From Candidatus Segatella papionis (GTDB lineage Bacteria; Bacteroidota; Bacteroidia; Bacteroidales; Bacteroidaceae): DNA of 64,000 nt. The notes beneath the pieces are model-generated. The model had not been told where the DNA came from. It searched no databases and saw nothing but the letters and a program-made list of their open reading frames with translations. The first letter of the stretch is position 1. Every line of letters begins with the position of its first letter. Position numbers and translations under genes: made by a program. Below are positions 25,214-32,546 of this stretch, in pieces. The stretch is taken from positions 27,710-91,709 of the forward strand of contig DBLF01000123.1 in assembly GCA_002297965.1 (NCBI GenBank), in the 5' to 3' direction.

Positions 25214-25558
25214 ATGGCAGAAACAAATAAAATATTAGCAATATTGGATAACTATCTCCATGACAATCCTGACGAGATTGCCAAGGAGATAGCGGCAGAC
25301 TTTCGCCGCCGTCGAATTGAAAAGAATTTGACCCGTGAGGAAGTGGCGGACAAGGCGAATGTCGCTGTAAGCAATATCGTGAGATTTGAGCAGAAAGGAC
25401 TCATCTCGCTCAAAAACCTTATCGGCATCGCCATGGCCTTGGAATATACTTCCGAAATCAGGCATCTCTTCTCTGAACAGAAGTATCAGACGATGGAGGA
25501 ATTGGACCAGATAAAGAGAAACATGAACAAGAAGAAGGCTTACCATGGAGGAATGTAA
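25214..25558 (+). CDS. XRE-family HTH regulator, HipB-like orphan antitoxin
   Basis: The 114-residue protein has a five-helix XRE DNA-binding domain at about 23-80 (RRRRIEKNLTREEVADKANVAVSNIVRFEQ). The segment GLISLKNLIGIAMALEYTSEIRHLF resembles HipB-type antitoxins of Bacteroidota HipAB modules. Those are normally followed at once by a HipA kinase gene. Here only about 200 bases with no HipA-like frame separate it from the GH3 promoter. It is therefore an orphan antitoxin-like repressor or a leftover of a lost module. It probably regulates itself and perhaps the divergent GLPGLI gene. Confidence 0.8.
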   Translation: MAETNKILAILDNYLHDNPDEIAKEIAADFRRRRIEKNLTREEVADKANVAVSNIVRFEQKGLISLKNLIGIAMALEYTSEIRHLFSEQKYQTMEELDQIKRNMNKKKAYHGGM

Positions 25559-25685
25559 TGGCGAACTAGATCTCACGGCGCACCGAATAAATGAAAAGCA
25601 TGAAAAAGACAGGATAGGTTTGAATGTTATCGGAAAGGTGCGTTTCTTGTTAATATTTGTGGGATATAATGTAACTAAGGCGAAA

Positions 25686-25720
25686 AATAAGGTGGAAATG
25701 CTTGGCGTTTCCACCTTATT
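25686..25720 (+). terminator. Hairpin terminator upstream of the GH3 gene
   Basis: Perfect 13-base arms AATAAGGTGGAAA and TTTCCACCTTATT surround a 9-base loop, followed by a T/A-rich tract. Confidence 0.7.
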
Positions 25721-25724
25721 TTAT

Positions 25725-25732
25725 TAAATTTG
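25725..25732 (+). promoter_or_regulatory. -7 element for the GH3 gene
   Basis: TAAATTTG followed by CACC lies directly after the hairpin, 33 bases before the start codon. Confidence 0.5.
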
Positions 25733-25765
25733 CACCAAATTAATAACTAACAAAACAACTGAAAT

Positions 25766-28111
25766 ATGAATTACAAGAAACTTGCTCTTACTGTTGCGGC
25801 GGGAGCTATGGCAACTTCCATGATGGCGCAGTCAGCCCCTCAGCTCAATGCCAACAACATCGACGAAGTAATCAAGGCGATGACCTTGGAGGAGAAAGCC
25901 CAGCTCTTGGTGGGCGGTGGCAACGATGGATTCGTGGGCAGTGGTGCTATGCTCGGACACCAGAAGAAGTTTGTGCCAGGAGCTGCTGGAACAACTGTCG
26001 GTATCCCACGCCTTGGCATCCCTGCTACCGTGCAGTGTGATGGTCCTGCTGGCGTGCATATTGATACCCATCGTGATGGTGACAGTCGTACTTACTATGC
26101 CACAGGTTTCCCTATCGGTACTTGCTTGGCATCTACTTGGAACACCGAATTGATGCAGAATGTGGGTAAGGCCATCGGCAACGAGACCTTGGAGTATGGC
26201 TGTGACGTCGTGCTCGGTCCGGGTATGAACTTGCATCGCAATCCGCTTTGCGGTCGTAACTTCGAGTATTATTCCGAGGACCCTATCGTGACAGGTTTGA
26301 TGGGTACAGCCTTTGTAAATGGTGTGCAGAGCCAGGGAGTGGGTGTGAGTGCCAAGCACTTTGCCGTGAACTCTCAGGAGACCCAACGTACTCATATCGA
26401 CGAGCGAGTAAGTCAGCGTGCGCTTCGTGAATTGTACTTGAAAGGTTTCGAGATGATGGTTCGCAAGAGCAATCCTTGGACTATCATGTCCTCTTATAAT
26501 AAGGTGAATGGTATCTATGCACAGGGTAATAAGGGGCTCTTGACAGATATTCTCCGAAACGACTGGGGATTCAAGGGTATCGTGGAGACCGACTGGATTG
26601 GTATTCGTGAGGACTTGCCCGTAAGCCAAGAGGTGGAAGCTGGCAACGACTTGATGATGCCTGGCTATCCAGCACAGGTGGAAGCTATCGTAAAAGCTGT
26701 GAAGGACGGTAAGCTCGACATCGCCGACGTGGATAGAAACGTTCGCCGTATGCTTGAATATATTGTGAAGACTCCTCGTTTTAAGGGATATAAATATAGT
26801 GGTGAGCCAGATTTGAAGGCTCATGCAGCCATCACTCGCCAGAGCAGTACTGAGGGTATGGTACTCTTGAAGAACGACAATGCGCTTCCTATCAAAAACT
26901 TGAAGACCGTGGCTCTCTTCGGTGTCAATTCCTATGACTTCCTATCGGGTGGTCTCGGTAGTGGTGCTGTCAACGTAGGCTACTCTGTGGATATGGTGAC
27001 AGGCTTGAAGAACATCGGTGTAGCTACCACTCCTTTGCTCACGGAAATCTACCAGAACTATGTGAAGTATGCCAAGGCAAAGCTGAAGGCAGACAAGAAC
27101 CCAATGATGTGGTTCCTTGACCAAGGTCAGCCAAAGCTCGATGAAATCGAGATTACCGAGCGTTGCGTGGCAAGCGAGGAGCCTAAGGCTGATGCTGCCA
27201 TCATCACCATCGGTCGTCAGGCAGGCGAGGGTATGGATAGAGAGAACATCATCGGCGAGTTTGAGTTGACTCAGGACGAGCGAGATATGATTACTCGTAT
27301 CTCCGATGTGTTCCATGCCAAGGGAAAGAAGGTCATCGTGGTTATCAACTCAGGTTCTGTCATGGAGACCGCTAGTTGGAGAGACCGTGTGGATGCCATC
27401 CTCGTGGCTTGGCAGCCAGGCATCGAAGGCGGTAACTCTGTAGCCGACATCCTTTCGGGTAAGGTAAATCCTTCTGGTAAGTTGACGATGACTTGGCCTA
27501 TCTCCGTATATGACCATCCTTCTACCGCCAACTATGCCAAGAAGTACGATATGTACACCTATACTAATATGCAGGATGGCTCTAAGCCAGGCATCGATTT
27601 CAACAACCACGAGGAGGACATCTACGTGGGCTATCGTTACTTCGATACCTTCAAGAAGAACGTGGCTTATCCATTCGGTTATGGCTTGAGCTACACCACT
27701 TTCGAGTTTGGTAAGCCATCTGTCAAGGCGAATGGCAACAACATCGAGGTAAGTGTCAGCGTGAAGAATACCGGTAAGGTAGCTGGCAAGCAGGTAGCCG
27801 AGGTTTATGTTACCGCTCCTAAGGGTGCTTATGAGAAGCCTGCCAAGGAACTCAAGACTTTTGGTAAGACCAAGGAGTTGAAGCCAGGTGAGAGCCAGAC
27901 TTTGAAGATGACCCTCGAAAAGCGTGACCTCGCCAGCTTCGATGAGGCTAACAGCCAGTGGAAGGTAGATGCCGGTAACTACATCTTCAAGGTGGGTACC
28001 GATGTGGAGAACATCAAGGGCACCGCTACATTGAAGGTTGCTGAATATACCGAGAAGGTAAGCAATGCCTGCCCAGTGAATGTACAGATGAACTACTTGA
28101 AGCAGAAGTAA
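25766..28111 (+). CDS. Glycoside hydrolase family 3 beta-glycosidase
   Basis: This 781-residue exported protein starts with signal MNYKKLALTVAAGAMATSMMAQ. The TIM-barrel half includes RLGIPATVQCDGPAG, GPGMNLHRNPLCGRNFEYYSEDP and KHFAVNSQETQRTHIDERVSQRALRE. The nucleophile is D276 in GIVETDWIG. The second domain and a C-terminal fibronectin-III-like domain (about 650-775, KNTGKVAGKQVAEVYV) complete the BglX-type layout. It removes terminal beta-linked glucose (or related sugars) from oligosaccharides in the periplasm; exact substrate is not readable. It is monocistronic, with hairpins on both sides. Confidence 0.93.
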   Translation: MNYKKLALTVAAGAMATSMMAQSAPQLNANNIDEVIKAMTLEEKAQLLVGGGNDGFVGSGAMLGHQKKFVPGAAGTTVGIPRLGIPATVQCDGPAGVHIDTHRDGDSRTYYATGFPIGTCLASTWNTELMQNVGKAIGNETLEYGCDVVLGPGMNLHRNPLCGRNFEYYSEDPIVTGLMGTAFVNGVQSQGVGVSAKHFAVNSQETQRTHIDERVSQRALRELYLKGFEMMVRKSNPWTIMSSYNKVNGIYAQGNKGLLTDILRNDWGFKGIVETDWIGIREDLPVSQEVEAGNDLMMPGYPAQVEAIVKAVKDGKLDIADVDRNVRRMLEYIVKTPRFKGYKYSGEPDLKAHAAITRQSSTEGMVLLKNDNALPIKNLKTVALFGVNSYDFLSGGLGSGAVNVGYSVDMVTGLKNIGVATTPLLTEIYQNYVKYAKAKLKADKNPMMWFLDQGQPKLDEIEITERCVASEEPKADAAIITIGRQAGEGMDRENIIGEFELTQDERDMITRISDVFHAKGKKVIVVINSGSVMETASWRDRVDAILVAWQPGIEGGNSVADILSGKVNPSGKLTMTWPISVYDHPSTANYAKKYDMYTYTNMQDGSKPGIDFNNHEEDIYVGYRYFDTFKKNVAYPFGYGLSYTTFEFGKPSVKANGNNIEVSVSVKNTGKVAGKQVAEVYVTAPKGAYEKPAKELKTFGKTKELKPGESQTLKMTLEKRDLASFDEANSQWKVDAGNYIFKVGTDVENIKGTATLKVAEYTEKVSNACPVNVQMNYLKQK

Positions 28112-28146
28112 GTCTCAGGTACAGCTAATCATTTTAACAACAATAG

Positions 28147-28178
28147 ACTCCCGTCTCGTTCTGAGGTGGGAGTTTTTG
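28147..28178 (+). terminator. Terminator of the GH3 gene
   Basis: An 11-base stem with two G-U pairs (ACTCCCGTCTC / GAGGTGGGAGT, 28147-28173) is followed by five T. Confidence 0.75.
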
Positions 28179-28245
28179 TTTGTGGAGCAGTAAGAAGATG
28201 TTGCTAAAGGTAATAGCAGAAGCCTATGCAACTAGGAAAAAGTTC

Positions 28246-28327
28246 CGTTCCGTGACTCGGAATGTCCGTTCCGTGACACGGAATGTGCATTCCAAGACAC
28301 GGAACGGACATTCCGAGTCACGGAACG
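28246..28327. repeat. Nested palindromic repeat array (TTCCGTGACnCGGAA units)
   Basis: Two 30-base arms, 28246-28275 and 28298-28327, are perfect inverted copies of each other. Between them GGAATGTGCATTCC (28280-28293) is itself palindromic. The stretch reads as four tandem units of about 20 bases, each with the core TTCCGTGAC(T/A)CGGAA or its complement. It lies in the 457-bp gap between the GH3 and gpmI genes, behind the terminator, and has no coding content. It looks like a REP/BIME-type intergenic element or a multimeric protein-binding site. Confidence 0.8.
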
Positions 28328-28360
28328 AAGATTTCTCATGGTAATAATAACATTTTTATC

Positions 28361-28406
28361 TAGTCTTAGAACCATATTCTTATAGTCTTAGAACCATATT
28401 CTTATA
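28361..28406. repeat. 22-bp tandem direct repeat, two copies
   Basis: A 22-base unit beginning TAGTCTTAGAACCATATT at 28361-28382 is repeated without change at 28383-28404, plus two further matching bases. It is AT-rich and noncoding, upstream of the gpmI promoter. Confidence 0.75.
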
Positions 28407-28501
28407 TGGATATCGAAACCTCCTTTGAGGTGCATGAGGAAGGATTACCTTATGTATGTATCCTTTTATCTTCATACGCAACCTTTTTTAGCCTTTTTTA
28501 T

Positions 28502-28532
28502 TTTGTGCTTCACCTATTTTGTTGTACCTTTG
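28502..28532 (+). promoter_or_regulatory. Promoter of gpmI
   Basis: TTTG (28502-28505), a 19-base spacer and TACCTTTG (28525-28532) match the consensus. The start codon is 36 bases downstream. Confidence 0.75.
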
Positions 28533-28568
28533 CACACGAAATTCGAATTTAAATTATTTTATGTAATT

Positions 28569-30086
28569 ATGGCAAAAAAAGCTCTTTTGATGATTCTCGA
28601 TGGATGGGGAATCGGTAAGCATGACAAGGGGGATGTAATCTATAACACTCCAACCCCTTATCTCGACTATTTGACAGCAGTTTCAGCTCACTCTCAGCTC
28701 CAGGCTTGCGGTGAGAACGTAGGTCTCCCAGAGGGACAGATGGGTAACTCTGAGGTAGGTCACCTCAACATCGGTGCTGGTCGTGTGGTATATCAGGATC
28801 TCGTTAAGATCAACAAGGCTTGCGAGAGCGGTGACATCTTGAAGAATCAGGAAATCATCAACGCTTACAGCTACGCTCAGAAGACTGGCAAGAAGCTCCA
28901 CTTGATGGGCTTGACTTCTACCGGTGGCGTTCACTCTTCTTTGAACCACCTCTTCAAGTTGATCGAAATCTCTAAGGAATATGGCTTGAAGAATACATAC
29001 GTTCACTGCTTCATGGATGGTCGTGACACCGACCCTAAGAGTGGTAAGGGCTTCATCGAGCAGGTTCAGGCTTGCTGCGAGAAGAACGACGCTCACATCG
29101 CCAGCATCGTAGGTCGTTTCTATGCAATGGACCGCGACAAGCGTTGGAACCGTGTGAAGGAAGCATACGACTTGCTCGTCGAGGGCAAGGGTAAGCAGGC
29201 TGACGACATGGTGAAGGCTATGCAGGAAAGCTACGACGAGGATGTAACCGACGAGTTCATCAAGCCAATCAACAACTCTGCCGTTGACGGTACAATCCAG
29301 GAGGGTGATGTCATCATCTTCATCAACTATCGTAACGATCGTGCCAAGGAGTTGACCCAGGTATTGACTCAGCAGGATATGCCAGAGGAAGGCATGCACA
29401 CCATCAAGGACTTGCAGTACTACTGCATGACTCCATACGATGCTAGCTTCAAGGGTGTTCACATCCTCTTCCCTAAGGAGAACGTGATGGATACACTCGG
29501 CGAGTACCTCAGCAAGCAGGGCAAGAAGCAACTCCACACTGCAGAGACAGAGAAGTATGCTCACGTAACATTCTTCTTCAATGGTGGTCGTGAGACTCCA
29601 TACGAGGGCGAGGATCGTATCTTGGTTCCTTCTCCAAAGGTAGCTACTTACGACTTGAAGCCAGAGATGAGCGCTTACGAGGTAAAGGATAAGTTGGTGG
29701 GTGCCATCAACACTCAGGAGTACGACTTCATCGTGGTTAACTTCGCCAATGGTGATATGGTGGGTCACACAGGTATCTACAACGCCATCGCCAAGGCAGT
29801 TCATGCTGTTGACAACTGCGTAAAGGACGTTATCGAGGCTGCCAAGGCTAACGATTACGAGGCTATCATCATCGCTGACCATGGTAACGCTGACCACGCC
29901 ATCAACGAGGACGGTACTCCAAACACTGCTCACTCTTTGAACCCAGTTCCATTCATCTACGTAACTGACAACAACTCAGCTACCGTTAAGGATGGTCGCT
30001 TGGCAGACGTAGCTCCATCTATCCTCCACATCATGGGCTTGGAGCAGCCAGCTGATATGACTGGTGAGAACTTGATCAATGACTAA
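28569..30086 (+). CDS. gpmI: 2,3-bisphosphoglycerate-independent phosphoglycerate mutase
   Basis: This 505-residue enzyme interconverts 3- and 2-phosphoglycerate using two Mn ions. It has LMILDGWG (metal Asp), the phosphoserine S61 in [25 protein letters not shown], and the metal-binding DHGNADHAI near the C-terminus. The ATG at 28569 was chosen because the longer open frame to 28425 runs through the promoter and a 22-bp repeat and encodes no family sequence. Codon use is strongly biased (many -C third positions), as expected of a highly expressed glycolytic gene. Confidence 0.95.
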   Translation: MAKKALLMILDGWGIGKHDKGDVIYNTPTPYLDYLTAVSAHSQLQACGENVGLPEGQMGNSEVGHLNIGAGRVVYQDLVKINKACESGDILKNQEIINAYSYAQKTGKKLHLMGLTSTGGVHSSLNHLFKLIEISKEYGLKNTYVHCFMDGRDTDPKSGKGFIEQVQACCEKNDAHIASIVGRFYAMDRDKRWNRVKEAYDLLVEGKGKQADDMVKAMQESYDEDVTDEFIKPINNSAVDGTIQEGDVIIFINYRNDRAKELTQVLTQQDMPEEGMHTIKDLQYYCMTPYDASFKGVHILFPKENVMDTLGEYLSKQGKKQLHTAETEKYAHVTFFFNGGRETPYEGEDRILVPSPKVATYDLKPEMSAYEVKDKLVGAINTQEYDFIVVNFANGDMVGHTGIYNAIAKAVHAVDNCVKDVIEAAKANDYEAIIIADHGNADHAINEDGTPNTAHSLNPVPFIYVTDNNSATVKDGRLADVAPSILHIMGLEQPADMTGENLIND

Positions 30087-30101
30087 TAATTTATTTTATA
30101 A

Positions 30102-30130
30102 GGAGTTTAGGCATTTGGTGCCTAAACTCC
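30102..30130 (+). terminator. Terminator of gpmI
   Basis: Perfect 12-base arms GGAGTTTAGGCA and TGCCTAAACTCC with a 5-base loop, followed by ATTTAT. Confidence 0.8.
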
Positions 30131-30145
30131 ATTTATCAATTTAAT

Positions 30146-30811
30146 ATGGACGTAAAGATAGAAGACAGTTGGAGACAGCATATTGGGGATGAGTTCGAGA
30201 AGCAATACTTCGTCGATCTCACAAACTTTGTACGTGAGGAATACCTACATACGCCTTGCTATCCTCCCGGCAAGCTGATATTCAACGCCTTCAATCTTTG
30301 TCCCTTTGATGATGTGAAGGTGGTGATTATCGGGCAAGACCCATACCATGAGCCAGGACAGGCAATGGGATTGAGCTTCTCCGTGCCTACGGGCATCGCT
30401 TTTCCTCCATCATTGATAAATATCTTCAAGGAGATTCAGATGGATCTCGGTACACCGATGCCTCAGTCGGGCGACTTGACCCGATGGGCTAAGCAGGGAG
30501 TACTGCTTCTCAACGCCACGCTGACCGTTCGTGCCCATCAGGCAGCGAGTCACCAGCGCAAAGGTTGGGAGGAGTTTACCGATGCAGCCATCAAGGCACT
30601 CAGCAAGGACAAGGAACATTTGGTGTTTATCCTTTGGGGCGGTTATGCCCGTAGCAAGGCTAACCTCATCGACACAAGCAAGCACTTGATATTGCAGAGC
30701 GTGCATCCTTCGCCACTGTCAGCCAACCGAGGCGGATGGTTTGGCAATCATCATTTCTCTCGCTGCAACGAGTATTTGCAGCAGAACGGAATCACCCCGA
30801 TAAAATGGTAA
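30146..30811 (+). CDS. ung: Uracil-DNA glycosylase
   Basis: The 221-residue family 1 enzyme excises uracil from DNA. The water-activating D65 lies in IGQDPYHEPGQAMGLSFSVP, the uracil-binding Asn in LLLNATLTVR, and the catalytic His in the leucine loop SVHPSPLSA. Length is normal. It sits between the gpmI terminator and its own hairpin at 30821-30843. Confidence 0.95.
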   Translation: MDVKIEDSWRQHIGDEFEKQYFVDLTNFVREEYLHTPCYPPGKLIFNAFNLCPFDDVKVVIIGQDPYHEPGQAMGLSFSVPTGIAFPPSLINIFKEIQMDLGTPMPQSGDLTRWAKQGVLLLNATLTVRAHQAASHQRKGWEEFTDAAIKALSKDKEHLVFILWGGYARSKANLIDTSKHLILQSVHPSPLSANRGGWFGNHHFSRCNEYLQQNGITPIKW

Positions 30812-30820
30812 TATTTTCAT

Positions 30821-30851
30821 AAGCATCTCTTAGAAAGATGCTTTATTTTTG
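30821..30851 (+). terminator. Hairpin after ung with an overlapping promoter element
   Basis: AAGCATCT and AGATGCTT (30821-30828, 30836-30843) form the stem and a T-rich tract follows. The same tract contains TATTTTTG (30844-30851), a possible -7 element for the next gene. Confidence 0.65.
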
Positions 30852-30874
30852 CATATACATTTCATACAAACATT

Positions 30875-31507
30875 ATGAACAAAGACGAACTTCGTATTCT
30901 CCAGGTGGGCAATGTTTTGGTCTCTCCTGACATCATCACCGAAAAATTCTGTTGCGACCTTGATGCCTGCAAGGGCGAATGCTGCATCGAAGGCGATGCC
31001 GGAGCACCTGTTACTCTCGATGAAATCATGGAGATAGAGAATGCGCTCGATGTGGTCTGGGACGACCTGTCGGCTTCAGCACAGGCTGTCATCGACAAGC
31101 AGGGCGTAGCCTATACAGATATCGAGGGCGACTTGGTAACGAGCATCGTCAACGGCAAGGACTGTGTGTTTACTTGCTATCAGGACTTAAAGGATATGAA
31201 CGATGGACATACCATCCCGAATTGTTGTCTTTGCTCCTTGGAACGTGCTTACAGAGAGGGTAAGTCGAAGTTTAAGAAGCCAATTTCCTGTGCGCTTTAT
31301 CCGATACGTGCCAAGGACTTTGGCAATGATGTGGTAGGCATCAACTATAACAAGTGGCGCATCTGCAAGGATGCCATCAAGAAAGGCGAGGAGTTGAATA
31401 TGCCTGTCTATAAGTTCTTGGAAGGACCGCTTGTGGAGAAGTTCGGTCAGGAGTGGTACGATGAACTCTGCGAGGTGGCAGAGCAGTTACTTGCCGAATT
31501 GGATTAA
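30875..31507 (+). CDS. DUF3109 family Cys-rich protein
   Basis: The 210-residue protein has an N-terminal cluster CCDLDACKGECCIEGDAGAP, then CVFTCYQ, and NCCLCSLERAYREGKSKFKKPISCALYPIR. These cysteines probably hold a metal or iron-sulfur cluster, as proposed for the DUF3109/YkgJ-like group. It has no signal or membrane segment, so it should be cytoplasmic. The biological role is unknown. It converges with the reverse-strand gene behind it across a shared hairpin. Confidence 0.88.
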   Translation: MNKDELRILQVGNVLVSPDIITEKFCCDLDACKGECCIEGDAGAPVTLDEIMEIENALDVVWDDLSASAQAVIDKQGVAYTDIEGDLVTSIVNGKDCVFTCYQDLKDMNDGHTIPNCCLCSLERAYREGKSKFKKPISCALYPIRAKDFGNDVVGINYNKWRICKDAIKKGEELNMPVYKFLEGPLVEKFGQEWYDELCEVAEQLLAELD

Positions 31508-31514
31508 ACAAAAA

Positions 31515-31553
31515 AGAGATTTCGAAAAGCGGATAAGCTATTCCGAAATCTCT
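31515..31553. terminator. Bidirectional hairpin between convergent genes
   Basis: AGAGATTTCG (31515-31524) and CGAAATCTCT (31544-31553) form a 10-base stem; the right arm lies inside the last codons of the reverse gene. Confidence 0.6.
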
Positions 31554-32482
31554 AATCCCTCGATATTTACGATGTCGCTTCTTTTGAATCGCCCGCTCCA
31601 AGTGAGCGTGTAAATTCTACGGTCTTGGTATTTGAAGCGGAAGAATGCTTGTTCATCCAATTCACCGTTGCAAATGTATTGATAACCATTGATATAGAGC
31701 CTGTCTCCTTTATGGGCTTCTCTTAAAGTGAGGCGGATGGTGCCATGGAAAGGACGCCCGAAGTCGATGTTGTAGCCGATGGAATCGGTAAATGTATATA
31801 CAGGATTTAATACATTGTATAATTTGTTTTCTGCCTTGTAAACTTTGCTTTCTTTGAATGTAGAAAGTTTTTTTGAGACAGAAGCATCCTTGTCCTTGTT
31901 ATTCCTTGTTATTCCATCGTTATCCTTAACCATACTGCCGGTTGGGTGTAGCCATCCATAAGGCTGAAATTCTTCTGATTTCCAAGCTTGTGTATTTACT
32001 TGTCCATCAAAATGTTCGTTCTCGCCATTGCTACATTCCTTAAGTTGTCGGCATAGCCATTTTCCGTCAGCCTTGTGGTAGAACGGAATGCTATCTTGGT
32101 CCCAACCGTAAAATTCCAGTGATAGTTGTTTGCCGTGGCTAGGTTTGCCCTGTGGGGCATACCATACGGCAACGATATTCTCGCCATTTCGCAGATACTG
32201 GGTCACATCGAAGGTTCTACAGAGAAGCATTCCATCTTTAATGCCATCAAATTTCATACTTCCTGTTACATTTCTTTCGTTGATGTAGAGCCTATATATG
32301 CCAGTGCTAGCGATGGACATTTGTGCTTGCATGGGGCGCTGATGTATGATGTATCTCTTGCGAAACCAAACTTCCGATGAATCGTTGGGCAGTGGATAGG
32401 AAATCCAATGGGTACCAAACTCCTGCGCATGGGAGTTCAGTACCCAGAGGAGGGTAAGGATGAGAATAGTTAGATGTCTCAT
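31538..32482 (-). CDS. Exported protein resembling the rhamnosidase N-terminal (jelly-roll) domain
   Basis: This 314-residue protein has signal MRHLTILILTLLWVLNSHA. The segment MSIASTGIYRLYINERNVTGS...TFDVTQYLRNGENIVAVW closely resembles the beta-sandwich Bac_rhamnosid_N domain found in GH78 alpha-L-rhamnosidases. The catalytic (alpha/alpha)6 barrel of GH78 is absent, so it is not a full enzyme. It lies 64 bases downstream of the GH95 gene in the same direction and is probably co-transcribed. By inference it binds carbohydrate or assists GH95, or it is a domain left from a former GH78. Confidence 0.65.
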   Translation of the reverse strand: MRHLTILILTLLWVLNSHAQEFGTHWISYPLPNDSSEVWFRKRYIIHQRPMQAQMSIASTGIYRLYINERNVTGSMKFDGIKDGMLLCRTFDVTQYLRNGENIVAVWYAPQGKPSHGKQLSLEFYGWDQDSIPFYHKADGKWLCRQLKECSNGENEHFDGQVNTQAWKSEEFQPYGWLHPTGSMVKDNDGITRNNKDKDASVSKKLSTFKESKVYKAENKLYNVLNPVYTFTDSIGYNIDFGRPFHGTIRLTLREAHKGDRLYINGYQYICNGELDEQAFFRFKYQDRRIYTLTWSGRFKRSDIVNIEGLEISE

Positions 32483-32546
32483 TTAAATGTTATTTTTTTG
32501 TCTGTTATCTCTTTTGGGTAGCTTCTAGCATGCAGCAACGCTCAGA

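Noticed and set aside
25545..25727. 60-codon frame after the HipB-like gene as a HipA remnant
   Set aside because: No HipA N-terminal or kinase motifs; it also runs through the hairpin at 25686-25720.
28246..28327. Possible CRISPR array
   Set aside because: Units are directly adjacent and alternate in orientation, with no unique spacers and no cas genes.
28683..29933. Long reverse frame opposite gpmI
   Set aside because: A shadow produced by the strong codon bias of gpmI; no recognisable domain.
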